Origin: Camarhynchus parvulus
Lineage: Eukaryota; Chordata; Aves; Passeriformes; Thraupidae
Assembly: GCF_901933205.1 (NCBI RefSeq)
Contig: NC_044596.1
Location: 4,806,104 to 4,870,103 of the forward strand
Reading direction: 5' to 3'
Length of the DNA: 64,000 bases
Shown here one piece after another: positions 31,501 to 41,211 of the stretch (the first letter of the stretch is position 1; every line of letters starts with the position of its first letter). The translations under genes and the position numbers were made by a program. The notes beneath the pieces are model-generated. The model worked only from the letters and a program-made list of their open reading frames with translations, made no database searches and had not been told where the DNA came from.

Positions 31501-33753
31501 GGGAACCCCCAGCCCAGCCCAGGAGCTCTGAGGCTTTACCTGGAGGCAATTTTGGTGAAGTGCTCATAGGCGTTGTGGCGGGTGGACTGCAGGCTCTCCA
31601 GCATGGTGCGGAACTCGGCGTCGTAGCGCCGGTAGATGTCATCCCCGATGATGGCCAGGCGCTGCCCCACCTGGCTCTCGGTGCTGCGGGGTGAGGAGGA
31701 GTCAGGCCGGGCTCCGGAGCTCGGCCTGGCTCAGGAGGAGGGGTAGGAGCAGGGATTTACCTCTGCAGGTCCTGCTGGATCTGCTCGATCTCGGGGTCGG
31801 GCGGCAGCTCCGTGCCGCGCTCCTGGCGCTCCTGCTGGTAGCGGTAGAAGGCGTAGCTGCTGAACACCTCCTCAGCCTCCTCTGCCACGCGGCCTTCTGC
31901 AGGGCCAGAGGGACACAGATCGGGCCATCCACCTCCACTCTCAGGTTTGGAAGAGGCCATTCCCACAGAACCTCCTCCAGACACACACATGGCCCCACAG
32001 AACCTCCTCCAGACACACACATTTGTCTTTGTCTCCACACAACGCTCTCCAGAACCACTTAAGTGTCCCTACACCCACAGAACCTTCTCTAGACCCACAC
32101 ATGTGTCTCTGCACCTTCACAACCCTCTCCAGACTCACATATGTCCCTGTCCCCACAGAACCATCTCCAGACCCACACATTTGTTCTCCATACAACCTTC
32201 TCCAGACCAACACGTGTATCCCTGTTCCCACACAACCCTCTCCAGAGCCACACAGGTGTCCCTACACCCACAGAACCTTCTCCAGACCCACACACGTGTC
32301 TCTGTCCCCTCACAACCCTCTCCAGAACACCTCCTCAGCCTCCTCCGCCACTCGGCCTTCTGCAGGGCCAGAGGGACACAGATCAGGCCATCTCTCTCCA
32401 TTCTCAAGTTTGGAAGGGGCCATTCCCACAGAACCATCTCCAGACCCACACATTTGTCCTTGTCTCCATAGAACCCTCTCCAGACCCACATAGGTGTCCC
32501 TACACCCACAGTACCCTCTCCAGACCCACACATGGCCCCACAGAACCTTCTCCAGACCCACACATGACCCCGCAGAACCTTCTCCAGACCCACACATGTG
32601 TCTCTGCACCCTCACAACCCTCTCCAGGTCCTCCTGGCGCTCCTGCTTTCCCTGATTTCCCCTCTCTTTCACTTTCTGAGAGCTGTAATCTGTGACGTTC
32701 CAAGGGGAGAGCAAGAAAATGAAACCAACTGAGTCAGAGTTTCAGGGAGAGGAGGGCAAACACTCAGCCAGACACAAGAGGAAATCTCTGCACCAAAAAA
32801 AAAAAAAAATCCCTGGAGCTATTTTTAGGAACACCAGGACAGGAGGACACATTCCTCCTTCCCACAAGTGCTATTCCCATTGGGATTGTCTTGGGATCTC
32901 TCTCACCCAAGGGACCTGGATCAGGGTTTGCCTGGTGGCAAACAGTGCCAAGGGGAGGTTTGGAGCTGCTCAGGGATCTCTGGAAGGAAGGAACTGCTCC
33001 ATGTCTGCTCTGTGTGTGATTTACCCTCCTCACCTGCCCAGCAGCACCAGAGTCACCGTGTCCCACCCTTCACCTGCTGGGGTGAGCTGAGGGTTTCTCC
33101 TGCCAGCCCCATTCCCAGTTTCACCCAGTAACCAGGGCAGGGCTGGGCTGGGCTCACATGGGGACAGTGGCCCTGCTCCCAGCTTGTCACCACTGCCCTG
33201 CCAGGGCACACAGGACCTGGTGTCACCCCAAGGCCACCCAGACTGCTGAGATCTGTGTTTTCCTCTGTGATTTCAATCCCAAACACCTCCCTCTCTCTCA
33301 TGCTCAGGGAAGGAAATGCACAACACCAGACAGCTCCCAGCATTTTGTTCTCTCCGTGCCTCCAATCCCACCTTGCTGCCCACCCTGACCATCCAATGCC
33401 AAGCACACAATCCTTGGTTATTTTGGGTGGAAAAGAACCTCAAACCTCGCCCAGTTCCATCCCAGGAACACCTCCCTCTACACCAGGATGCTCCGAGCCC
33501 CCAGCATGTCCCAAAAGCTCTGAGCACCTCCCAGTTCAATCCAGCTCCTTACAGAGCTGATCTGTTACCCCTGCCTTGCAAAAAGCCCTGGAGACAGGAA
33601 ATCCCATCTTGCCAAAGGAACACAGCAGGGAAATGAATTAAAAAATAAAGGTTTCAAGAGGAGGGGAGCACCCAGAGCACCCCAGAACCCTTTACCTGAG
33701 CTGAGGCTGTGGCTCCCCCGGCGTCTCTCATTCCCCTCATTCCCTGAGGCCAT
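28421..33753 (-). CDS. BAK1: BAK1, pro-apoptotic BCL-2 family effector (complete coding region, 5 coding exons)
   Basis: The exons 33753-33696, 31896-31761, 31683-31540, 29424-29244 and 28525-28421 join to 624 nt, 207 residues; human BAK has 211. All introns are GT-AG with matching phases. Domains in order: a variable N-terminus; alpha1 EEAEEVFSSYAFYRYQQE (25-42); BH3 VGQRLAIIGDDIYRRYD (70-86) with the invariant L..IGDD; BH1 SLFESGINWGRVIALLAFG (113-131); BH2 around RWIAQQGGW (165-173); and a C-terminal membrane anchor YLLVAAAVVVLGHLVL (186-201) followed by RRF. BAK sits in the outer mitochondrial membrane (and ER) and oligomerises to permeabilise it during apoptosis. The start ATG has G at -3 and +4. 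It is head to head with ITPR3, the same neighbour as in mammals. Confidence 0.97.
28600..29222. repeat. Minisatellite, unit GCCCCAAACCT, filling BAK1 intron 5
   Basis: Nearly the whole 718-bp intron between the last two BAK1 exons is CTGCCCCAAACC / AGAGCTGCCCCAAA units, with higher-order blocks containing CTGCCTCAGAG. The BAK1 sense strand is G-rich (TTTGGGGCAGG). The + strand reading frames are artefacts. Confidence 0.97.
29244..29424 (-). CDS. BAK1: BAK1 BH1/BH2 exon (residues 113-173)
   Basis: The acceptor is TTTGCAG|CCTGTT at 29425 and the donor is TGG|GTGAGC at 29243. It encodes LFESGINWGRV through RWIAQQGGW. Confidence 0.97.
29511..30345. repeat. CR1-derived minisatellite, 7 units of 112-135 bp, in BAK1 intron 4
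   Basis: Units start at about 29511, 29643, 29775, 29895, 30007, 30140 and 30270 with TCAAGATTGAGGAAATGGCC. Each contains GAAAAGCTTAGGTTGGATAT and GGAAGGGTTGTCCTGCCTTGG, which match the CR1 3' region (CAGGGGAGGTTTAGGTTGGA, then AAGGGTGGTCAAGCATTGG in the family). The array is a CR1 piece amplified in tandem. Confidence 0.9.
30446..30655. repeat. Minisatellite, core TTACCTGAGTGTGACAAGG
   Basis: About seven units around CCTGAGTGTGAC, with GACAGGGACAGAGGTTATTT inserts giving a higher-order period near 76 bp. Confidence 0.95.
30966..31028. repeat. Minisatellite, unit GGGTGTCACCTGCAGGCT
   Basis: Four units of 17-18 bp. Confidence 0.92.
31112..31185 (+). mobile_element. CR1 LINE 3' end
   Basis: Reads CCATGGCAGGGGTTGGA, then GGTC(T)TCAGGGTCCCTCCAA and ends in the typical ATTCCATGATTC octamer-like repeats. 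Confidence 0.85.
31540..31683 (-). CDS. BAK1: BAK1 BH3 exon (residues 65-112)
   Basis: The acceptor is CCCGCAG|CACCGA at 31684 and the donor is TCCAG|GTAAAG at 31539. It contains the BH3 helix LAIIGDDIYRRYD and FRTMLESLQ. Confidence 0.97.
31761..31896 (-). CDS. BAK1: BAK1 alpha1 exon (residues 20-64)
   Basis: The acceptor is CCCTGCAG|AAGGCC at 31897 and the donor is AGAG|GTAAAT at 31760. It encodes GRVAEEAEEVFSSYAFYRYQ. The acceptor and first 35 bases are copied upstream at 32325-32437. Confidence 0.96.
31955..32632. repeat. Minisatellite, core CTCCAGACCCACACATGTGT, in BAK1 intron 2
   Basis: About 22 units of 20-40 bp built from CCACAGAACC(T/C)TCTCCAGACC. It starts next to the alpha1 exon and is interrupted at 32325-32437 by a copy of the exon border. 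Confidence 0.93.
32325..32437 (-). pseudogene. Partial duplicate of the BAK1 alpha1 exon border (decoy acceptor)
   Basis: This segment matches 31862-31974 at an offset of 463 bp. It carries the polypyrimidine/acceptor GGCCCTGCAG and 35 exon bases (AAGGCCGAGTGGCGGAGGAG onward). It then runs into the minisatellite, where the frame ends at a TGA. It cannot encode a full exon. Confidence 0.9.
32640..33695. other. Rest of the BAK1 intron after the first coding exon
   Basis: An A14 run at 32796-32809 is the only clear feature. No other exon recognised. Confidence 0.5.
33696..33753 (-). CDS. BAK1: BAK1 first coding exon (residues 1-19 plus 1 nt)
   Basis: ATG is at 33753-33751; the donor is TCAG|GTAAAG at 33695. 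It encodes MASGNEGNERRRGSHSLSS. The exon extends upstream to an acceptor CTTCCAG|GTGAAG at 33784, so 30 nt of 5' UTR (33754-33783) are spliced to an upstream non-coding exon. Confidence 0.93.
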
Positions 33754-33783
33754 TGCAGAGAGATTTGGGGATGGCAGCTTCAC

Positions 33784-34949
33784 CTGGAAGGGGGATGGAG
33801 ATGATGAGTGCCTGGAGGAGCCCTGTGGTCCCTGACAGCCCGAGGATCAGATCCCTGTGCTTTTATCTCTTCCAGGGCTGGCTCCTCCCTTGCAGCACAC
33901 TCATTCTGTACCCATAGGAGGGGTTGGAGTGGCTCCGCTATGACCTCCCTGGTTTCCCTTTCTACGAGGATCTCATTGCTGATGTAACTTCATTTTTTGT
34001 CCCTAAAAGTGACCTCACACCTAGCAGGGACTTCCCTACTGCTTCCAAAAGCTGTGGGCTGCACCAGCTCCTCCTCAGCCCAGACCACAGAGCTTTCTAC
34101 AAGTCTGAAAAAAAATATTCCAGCAGCTCTGAGGCTTTCTGGCTGTGACTACACTGAGCTGCCTGATAATATCTTCATGAGATGAGCCCTGATTTCCTCC
34201 AGGGCTCCAATTTCCTCTAACTCCCCTTGTTCTTTACATTTCCCCTTTCAGAAAATAAGAAAATTAAATAAACGAGAACTAAACACAAAGCTCATCTTTT
34301 CCCTGAAGTTCACAGGTGTCCTAAACCTGCAGTTCAGGGCTCATCAGAGCTCCTTGAGGCCACAAAGTTCCTGTCAGGATTACTGGGATCAGGGCAGCTC
34401 CTTGCTGCTGTCTGACATTCCAGAGCATATTCCCAGCCCACACTTCCACAGGGCTGAGCTGGGGGCTTTCCTCATCTGCACCAAGCCTGAAACACAATTC
34501 CTGACACCCCAAAATTTAAATTGCATCCTGGACAAAAACAAAGAAGTGCTGGGTAGGGATAAATAACCACCCATGGGTATGGGAGAAGGGCACAAGGTAG
34601 CTCAAGCTCATGGCACCACACTGGAGATTGTTCAGAAGGAAAAAGAAATGGGAGGCAGGAAGTACAGCCCATGCAAAGCTGGGAAAATCACGAGGTCCTG
34701 CACAGCTGCCCAGGGGCCTGAGCCTGGTGAGCAGGAGGGAAATGCTGATTTTTCCTACACTCTGAGGATGGGAGGACAGGATTTCCCCCTTCCTCCCCAA
34801 ACTCAAACATCCCCATCCAAGACAGAGCTGAGAATGCAGTGAGGATCATCGCTGAGACCAGGGGTAAATCCCTGGGGAGACCTGCTGGCCACTGGCCCAG
34901 ATCAGCTGCAGAGCTGCCTCTCCTGGCTCTCAGAATCACAGAATTCCCT
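33784..34949. other. BAK1 5' intron (non-coding exon to first coding exon), nothing recognised
   Basis: Unique-looking sequence. 'cagaatcacagaat' at 34931 looks like a remnant of a CR1 3' end, just before a minisatellite. Confidence 0.45.
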
Positions 34950-35312
34950 GCCCTGGGATGGTGCAGATCCTCTGGGATGGTGCAGATCCTTTGGGATGGT
35001 GCAGATCCTTTGGGATGGTGCAGATCCTCTGGGATGTGCAGATCCCCTGGATGGTGTCCATCCCCTGGGATGGTGCAGATCCCTGGGATGGTGTCCATCC
35101 CCTGGGATGGTGCAGATCTCTGGGATGGTGTCCATCCCCTGGGATGGTGCAGATCCCCTGGATGGTGTCCATCCTTTGGGATGTGCAGATCCCCTGGATG
35201 GTGTCCATGCTTTGGGATGTGCAGATGCCCTGGATGGTGCAGATCCTTTGGGATGGTGTCCATCCTTTGGGATGTGCAGATCCTCTGGGATGGTGTCCAT
35301 CTCCTCCACTCA
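34950..35312. repeat. Minisatellite, core GGGATGGTGCAGATCCTTT
   Basis: About 18 units of 19-20 bp; two unit types (GGTGCAGATCC and GGTGTCCATCC) alternate. Confidence 0.96.
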
Positions 35313-36374
35313 GGAGCGTCCTGTGCTTCCCCCTCTGCCATCCCAGCCCATGGCCGAGCCCACCTGCACTGGGAGGACTCAGAGCTGGTCCCAAGCTGGG
35401 AGCAGCTCCTTGGAGCTGTGGGAACAGTGGGGATCTCCTCTGTACCCTGCAGTGCCACTGCTCAGGTGGCACAGGATGCTGGGCAGGGTGTGAGTGCGCA
35501 CAGCAAAGAGCTCAGGAGCCTCTGGAGCTTTTCCAGCTTGGCCTGTGGGGCAGAGGGCTGTGCCCACAGAGACCCAGGAGTGCCCAGGGCTGCTCAGGGG
35601 TGACAGGGCTGGCCAGGGGTGACAGGGACTTTTCCTGCTTGGGATGAGTGAGTGATGAGCGAGGACTTCCTGGAGCACAGGCTGCCTGTGCAGCACAGGA
35701 ACCCAGAGGCAGACGACTCATGATTTTCAACTTGAGTTTCATTTCTGAAGCCCTGCATGGTCTTTTGTTTTCGGTTTCCTTCTGAGCCCTGGCAGCGCTG
35801 TTTCCTCTGTCACACGTGACGCTGCAGCCCTGTCTCTGGTGTCACCATCCTCTGCCGGCCCCAAATGCACATGTGGGCTCCCAGAAGAGTTCACTGCCCG
35901 TGTCTAGGGCTCAGAGTGCCTCAGGCCATCTTCTCCAGCTTCCAGAGCTGCTGCCCGTGCTCCTCCTGCTTCCCAGCTTCCCTGTTCCCGCTTTGTCACA
36001 GGAACAAGGGTGTGAACCAGGAGGTGACGCCCAAACACCCAGAGACAGCCTGGGGCTGCAGGAAATGAAAACCCTCCAAGGTCTGAGTCAGGGCTCGAGG
36101 GAGGGTGCCAGGGGAGCTGCAGGGTCTCATCCACCCTACGAGGGTCCTGTAGGAGGCTGCAAGGGGTTAAAGCAGCTGCAATCCCCATATCTGACCCCAG
36201 CCACGGGGCTCTGGAACCCCCTGACGTGTTATGAATGCCAGGAAATTGATGGAGCATCCCTTGGGATGAGCCTTGGCAGCGATCCCTCCAGGTCAGAGAT
36301 CCCGCAGGATCCCTGACCCCATCCCTGCCCGGCCAGCGGGGCCAGAGCCGCTCCTGCCCCTGCCCTTGCCCAGG
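35313..36374. other. BAK1 5' intron, nothing recognised
   Basis: No exon or transposon recognised. Confidence 0.45.
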
Positions 36375-36600
36375 GCAGCAAAATTTGGCCAGTTTGGGGC
36401 CATTTGCCCAGTTCGGGGTTTGCCCAGTTCGGGGTTTGCACAGTTTGAGGGTTGCCCAGTTTGGTAGTTGCACAGTTCGGTGGTTGCCCAGTTTGAGGGT
36501 TGCCCAGTTCGGGGTTTGCACAGTTTGAGGGTTGCCCAGTTCGGGGTTTGCACGGTTTGGGGGTTGAACAGTTTGGGGGTTGCCCATTTCGGGGTCTGCC
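36375..36600. repeat. Minisatellite, core GGGTTTGCCCAGTTCG
   Basis: About 13 units of 17 bp with CAGTTTG/CAGTTCG and GTTGCCC/GTTTGCAC variants. Confidence 0.95.
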
Positions 36601-36859
36601 CACCCAGCATGGCCCCAGGGTGGGCACAGGACCCCCAGCATCCGCCCAGCCAAGGTCCCCCCAAGCCGTGCCCGGAGGTCCCGGCGGGGCCAGCACAGCC
36701 ACACGCTCCGTGCCCGTGTCCGGGTCACCGCCCGGGCGTGGCGGGACTGGTGTCACCCGATCCCCAGCGGGGACAGCTCTGCCCACCGGTGTCCCCTGCC
36801 CTGAGCCCTTGGGGCCCTGTGACACTGATGCCGCGGACACTGTAACCCCCCGGCTGCGG

Positions 36860-37285
36860 AAAATTCGGTTAAACGAGGGAAAATTCCCTTTTTGGGGCAG
36901 CTAAATTCCGTCTTTGGGGCAGCGACCCGCCCGGAGCGCGACCTCCAGCCCTGGCTCGGGGGTTTCTCACTTTGTCCCTGTCACCCCTCCCACACCCCGC
37001 ACTGCAGCTCCATCCGTGCCCATCTCGGCCGGGCCCGGGGAACGGGGATAACCCATCCCAGGAGAGTCTGGGGAGGGGGAAACGGGGGGAAAACGCCACT
37101 CACCGCGTCCCGGCGGGTCGGGATATCCCGGGAGCTACCGCATCCCTGCCGGGATCCGCTCCATCCCTCCGGCCGCTCCCTTCCTGCCTCCTGCCCGGGC
37201 AAAGGAAGCGCGCGGGGCCGAGGAGGAGGAGGGAAAAGAAGAAGAGGAAAAAAAAATCAAGTAGAAACCCAGCCCCAGTGACCAT
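36860..37285 (-). promoter_or_regulatory. BAK1: CpG island, probable BAK1 promoter and non-coding exon 1
   Basis: CpG-dense DNA with a minus-strand consensus donor GACGCG|GTGAGTGG (exon end at 37105-37104). This would splice to the acceptor at 33784, 30 nt before the BAK1 ATG. The candidate exon (about 37104-37260) contains a 9-codon upstream ORF (37164-37135). Transcription start is not determined. Confidence 0.6.
37135..37164 (-). promoter_or_regulatory. Upstream ORF in the candidate BAK1 5' UTR
   Basis: ATG at 37164-37162, nine codons (MERIPAGMR), stop TAG at 37137-37135. It ends before the donor, so it would be entirely upstream of the main start. Confidence 0.4.
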
Positions 37286-37297
37286 AGATAGAGCCGC

Positions 37298-37312
37298 GCT
37301 TTATTGAGATTT
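37298..37312 (-). terminator. Paired minus-strand AATAAA hexamers upstream of BAK1
   Basis: The minus strand reads AATAAATCTCAATAAAGCG here, followed by a G/T-rich stretch. It could end a minus-strand transcript lying just upstream of BAK1. No gene for it is recognised. Confidence 0.3.
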
Positions 37313-38198
37313 ATTCAGCTCCCTCTAGAGGCACCAACCCCCGAGCTCCGGGGGATTTTTTTGGGGGGTTCTGGGGGTTCCTCGGGGGAAGCTGAAGCAT
37401 CTCCCGGTCCCTGCGCGGCTCGGGGGGTGCCGGGTGCGGGGTTGGTACCGCACAGCCCGTGTCACCCCCGGAGATCCTCCCTCCCGGGCATCCTCGGCTC
37501 CTCCCGGGCTTCTCCAGGAGATTTTCCTTACGGCTGCGCCTTAAATTCCTCCTCTGCCAGGCTGAGAGCCCGGTTAAAGTAACAATTTGAGGGTTTATTT
37601 TTCCTGGGAGGGAACTTGTATCGATCCAGCAGGGAAAAAACCCCAAATCCCCGGTGGCAGAGGCGGCTCCCACCAAGCGCCTCAGGGAATTCGAAATCCG
37701 CGGAGATTTGGGGGAAATCGCAGCAGCTCGAGAGAGATTCAGCCCTGGAGGGTTCAGCAATCTGCCCCAGCTGCTTTTCCTCTCCTCGCTCCTTGGGACG
37801 CTGCCAGGGCCGCTGCTGGGGCTGGGAAATGCCAGATAAGCAGCGGAGCTTTGGGGCTGGGCAGAGCCTGAGTGCCGATTATCGCATCACCCGACCGGCA
37901 GGAGCGCTCCGAGGGATCTGCTCTGCCCCGGGATTCCTGCCTGGAATGGGTCCCTTGGCTTTGGAATATCTGGAATATGAGGATCCTCTCTCAGCCATTC
38001 CCGAGAGAAGTTCAATTCCCACAGAGGGAGGGGAGGTGACAGCTCGGGAGAGTCACTGTCCTTTTTTTTTGGGCTTGTTTTGGTCAGCAGGTGAAGGTGC
38101 AGGGCCTCCAAAAGCAGAGGTGTCCCCGGGGCAGAGGCGACATGAGCAGACAGCAAAGGGCTTCAGGTGAGGTGGGTGAGAGGATGGGGAGAGTGGGG
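37313..38198. other. BAK1-ITPR3 intergenic, left part
   Basis: Moderately GC-rich with CpGs up to about 37925. Open frames on both strands match no protein I recognise. Confidence 0.4.
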
Positions 38199-38497
38199 GA
38201 TGCTCTGAGGAGGGTCCCAGGCCTTGGAGAAGGTGAAAGGATGGAGAACCACAAGCAAAACTGATCCCAGCTCTGCCATGGCTCCCCAGGGGTGTCCTGG
38301 GAGTTCTTCCATCCCTCCCAGTTGAGGAGGGAATAACCTTGGGATGCTCTGAGGAGGGTCCCAGTGCCCCCAGGCTTTGGAAAAGGTGTAAGGATGGAAA
38401 ACCAGGAACAAAACTGATCCCAGCTCCGCTGTGGTTCCCCAGGGGTGTCCTGGAGGTTCTTCCATCCCTCTCAGTTGATGAGGGAATAACCTTGGGA
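38199..38497. repeat. Two tandem copies of a ~150-bp segment
   Basis: GGGATGCTCTGAGGAGGGTC starts each copy (38199 and 38342). Both contain AAAACTGATCCCAGCTC and GGGAATAACCTTGGGA. Confidence 0.9.
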
Positions 38498-38860
38498 CCT
38501 GCTGGTCAGCAGTGGGCAGCCCTTGGCTTTTGGGACTGCTTGGCCCATGGGTGCCAGGGCACATCTGCCCCGTGCCACGGAGCATTCCAGGAGCTCTGGG
38601 TGATGAAATGGCCCAGGGGAGAGGGAAGGGTGGGAGAGGAGGGAGAGGTTTTTTCCCAGCTCAGCTGCTGGTGTCAGTTCCATCAGAACAGAGCTGCTGG
38701 ACACTGTCAGCACTGACATCATCCCTGCCCGGTTCTGTTTCCACTGCAGGCTCCTGCCCCGGGGAATGGGATGGGAAGGGAGGAGTCGCTCCTGAGCGGG
38801 GCTGCAGGGAGCCCTGCAAATCCCTGGGGTGTGCTGCTGCTCAGGAGCTGAGCCAGGACA
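38498..38860. other. Intergenic, probably partly CR1-derived
   Basis: No gene recognised; it merges rightward into a CR1. Confidence 0.35.
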
Positions 38861-39720
38861 GAAATTACCTGCCAGGGGCAGGGCCAGACAGGATTTCAGC
38901 AGAAATTCCTCCCTGTGAGGGTGGGCAGGCCCTGGCACAGGGTGCCCAGAGAAGCTGTGGCTGCCCCTGGGAGTGTCCAGGGCCAGGTTAGAGCAGCCGG
39001 GGACAGTGGAAGGTGTCCCTGCTGTGAAAAACGCCAATCAACTTGTTTTTAAAATTTTAAAAGTTTAATAGTAATAAAATGGTTATAAAAATAGTAATAC
39101 AATTAGAGTAATAACAATTTGGACAAATTGAATTAGGACAATATGAGACAATAAAGACAAAGAGTTACGGACAGTCCGGGTACCTTTTTCTGGGCAGCAT
39201 GAGCCCAAAAAAGGACCCATGGTTAACAGAGGATTAATCCTTAAAAACAACAGCCTGTTGCATATTCATACACCTCATCCATGATGCATAAATTCCATTC
39301 AAACACAGGATTCTGTCTGGTCATCTTCAACTTCTTCCTCTGAATCCTAACAGCACCTTCGAGGTGGGAAGAAGTTCGTTTCTTCTGATAAGAGGGCAAT
39401 AAATTCTCTTTCTCTGAAAGATTTGGGTGTCCTGTGGCTGCTATCTCGCTGCAGGTCCTTTCTTTAAAAAAAGTATCTTACATAGCACAGTTTCTATTTT
39501 AACATTTTTTGTAACCTAAAACTATATTTAACACAGTACTTAAGAGAATTAATACAGCATTACTTCCTAAAACAACACATATAATATTCATTTTAATGTT
39601 TGCCAAAAGCCAATCATAAAATACACGCATTTTTTCACACCTGCCATGGCACTGGGTGGGCTTTAAGGTCCATTCCAACCCATCCGAGGATTCCGCGGTT
39701 CTGAATCTCCTCGGAGCACC
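38861..39720 (+). mobile_element. CR1 LINE fragment interrupted by an LTR
   Basis: The left half (38861-39022) reads GGGTGCCCAGAGAAGCTGTG, then GTCCAGGGCCAGGTTAGAG and GGAAGGTGTCCCTGC. The right half (39640-39720) resumes with CCATGGCACTGGGTGGGCTT and TCCATTCCAACCC. This is a continuous CR1 3' region apart from the insertion at 39023-39639. Confidence 0.9.
39023..39639. mobile_element. Solo LTR (617 bp) with a perfect 5-bp target duplication
   Basis: Begins TGTGAAAAA and ends TTTTTTCACA, an imperfect terminal inverted repeat with TG...CA ends. CCTGC occurs immediately on both sides (39018-39022 and 39640-39644). The 5-bp duplication fits an ERVL/class III or gammaretrovirus-like element. AATAAA occurs on the + strand near 39072, 39149 and 39398, but orientation is unresolved. 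A 122-residue minus-strand frame at the right end is not a viral protein I can identify. Confidence 0.92.
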
Positions 39721-40324
39721 AGGTGGCACTCTCCGACTTCCCAGCGAGCCGAGCTGAGCCGGGCTAACCCGGCTGGGAGATGCAGACACCGCTGGCTCCG
39801 GCTCCGGGCCAGGGGACAGCGGGGACAGCACGGTGGGACAGCGAGGGACCGGCTCTGCACGGGTCAAAGGGGTTTGCCAGGATGTTTTGGGTGCGTGGAT
39901 TCACCTCCTGCACCCTCAGCAAATCCCAGAATGGTAACAACCCCACGCAGCAATCCCCTGTTGTTGGCCAGGTTTGTCCCAGAGTTTCATCCCGGTTCCC
40001 TCTGGGGGTCCCGATGGGGACAGGGCACCTTTCCCATGGTGTCCCCACGCCGGGGTGTCCCCCTGTGCTGGCTCTGGGCTCTGCAGGAGCACAGGACGAA
40101 GGAAATCGCTTTTTCCTCTCTCCCGGGCTGTCCCGGCCTGCGGGAGGAGCGTGCTGCTGGCTGGGGGTAGCCAGGGTCAGGAATTCCCCACGGGAATGGA
40201 GGCTTTCCATGGCCAGAGGGCTGACCCTGCACAAACCCCCCTCAGGCTGAAATTTAGAGGCGTTTACAAGTCCAGCAGTGACCCATGAGGTGCTTTGGAG
40301 GGGAGGATCTGCTGTGCAACCCCT
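39721..40324. other. Intergenic, nothing recognised
   Basis: GC-rich, no gene or repeat family recognised. Confidence 0.45.
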
Positions 40325-40878
40325 CTCAGAGCATTCCCAGATCCCAGAGCATTCCCAGCCCTCAGAACATTCCCAGGCCTCAGAACATTCCCAGACCCCA
40401 GAGCATTCCCAGATCCAAGAGCATTCCCACCCCCCAGAACATTCCCAGCCCTCAGAACATTCCCAGGCCTGAGCACATTCCCAGGCCCCAGAGCCATTCC
40501 CAGACCTGAGAGCAATCCCAACCCTCAGACATTCCCAGATCCCAGAACATTCCTGGCCCTTAAGCATTCCCAGCATTCCCTGAACATTCCCAACCCTCAG
40601 ACATTCCCAGCCCTCAGAACATTCTCAGCCCTCAGAGCATTACTGGACTCCAGAGCATTCACAGCCCTCAGACATTCCCAGATCCCAGAGCATTCCCAGC
40701 CCTGAGAACATTCCCAGCCCTCAGACATTCCCACATCTGAGAGCATTCCTAGCCAGCATTCCCAGCCCTCAGACATTCCCAGATCCCAGAGCATTCCCAG
40801 GCCCCAGAACATCCCCAGCCCTCAGAGCATTCCCAGATCCAACAGCCAGCATTCCCACAGCCCTCAGACATTCCCAGC
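40325..40878. repeat. Minisatellite, core CATTCCCAGCCCTCAGAA
   Basis: About 30 units of 16-19 bp. CATTCCCAG is constant, followed by ATCCCAGAG, GCCTCAGAA or CCCTCAGA. Confidence 0.96.
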
Positions 40879-41211
40879 CCGGTCACGGGCCGCAGGAGCT
40901 GCTGGCAGTGCTGCTCGGGCTAATCTGGGAATTGTATGCCAGGAAGGGCACACCCAGCCGGGACAAAGGCTGTGCTGCTCGCTCCAGCGCTCCCGGGCTT
41001 CCCCCTGAGCGCCCCGGGGCTGCTCTGGAGCCGGCCCGGCCTCGCTGCTCCCTCCCCGCACCTGCCCGGGGCTTGGGCACCTGCTCCAGGTGTGGGGACA
41101 CAGTTTGGTGACGCCCTGAGCTGCTGGAGGCTTTCCCAGATCCGCCTCGCCTTCCTGCCCATCCCTGGGGAACGTCACAGAACCGGGATGTAGAACCCAA
41201 ACTGCCCTGGC
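40879..41211. other. GC-rich interval, nothing recognised
   Basis: CpG-containing patch (40940-41060); no exon recognised. Confidence 0.4.

Larger units (their letters stand above)
30656..31539. other. Remaining BAK1 intron 4
   Basis: Holds a 17-bp GGGTGTCACCTGCAGGC array (30966-31028) and a CR1 3' end (31112-31185); otherwise no recognised feature. Confidence 0.5.

Noticed and set aside
37311..37760. 149-codon minus frame ending near the double AATAAA as a last exon
   Set aside because: No recognised domain; frame bias is explained by GC content. Kept only as a possible non-coding transcript.
39499..39867. 122-codon minus frame with a hydrophobic stretch, like an envelope tail
   Set aside because: Its C-terminal half lies inside the solo LTR and the rest in CR1 and flank; not a viral gene I can support.
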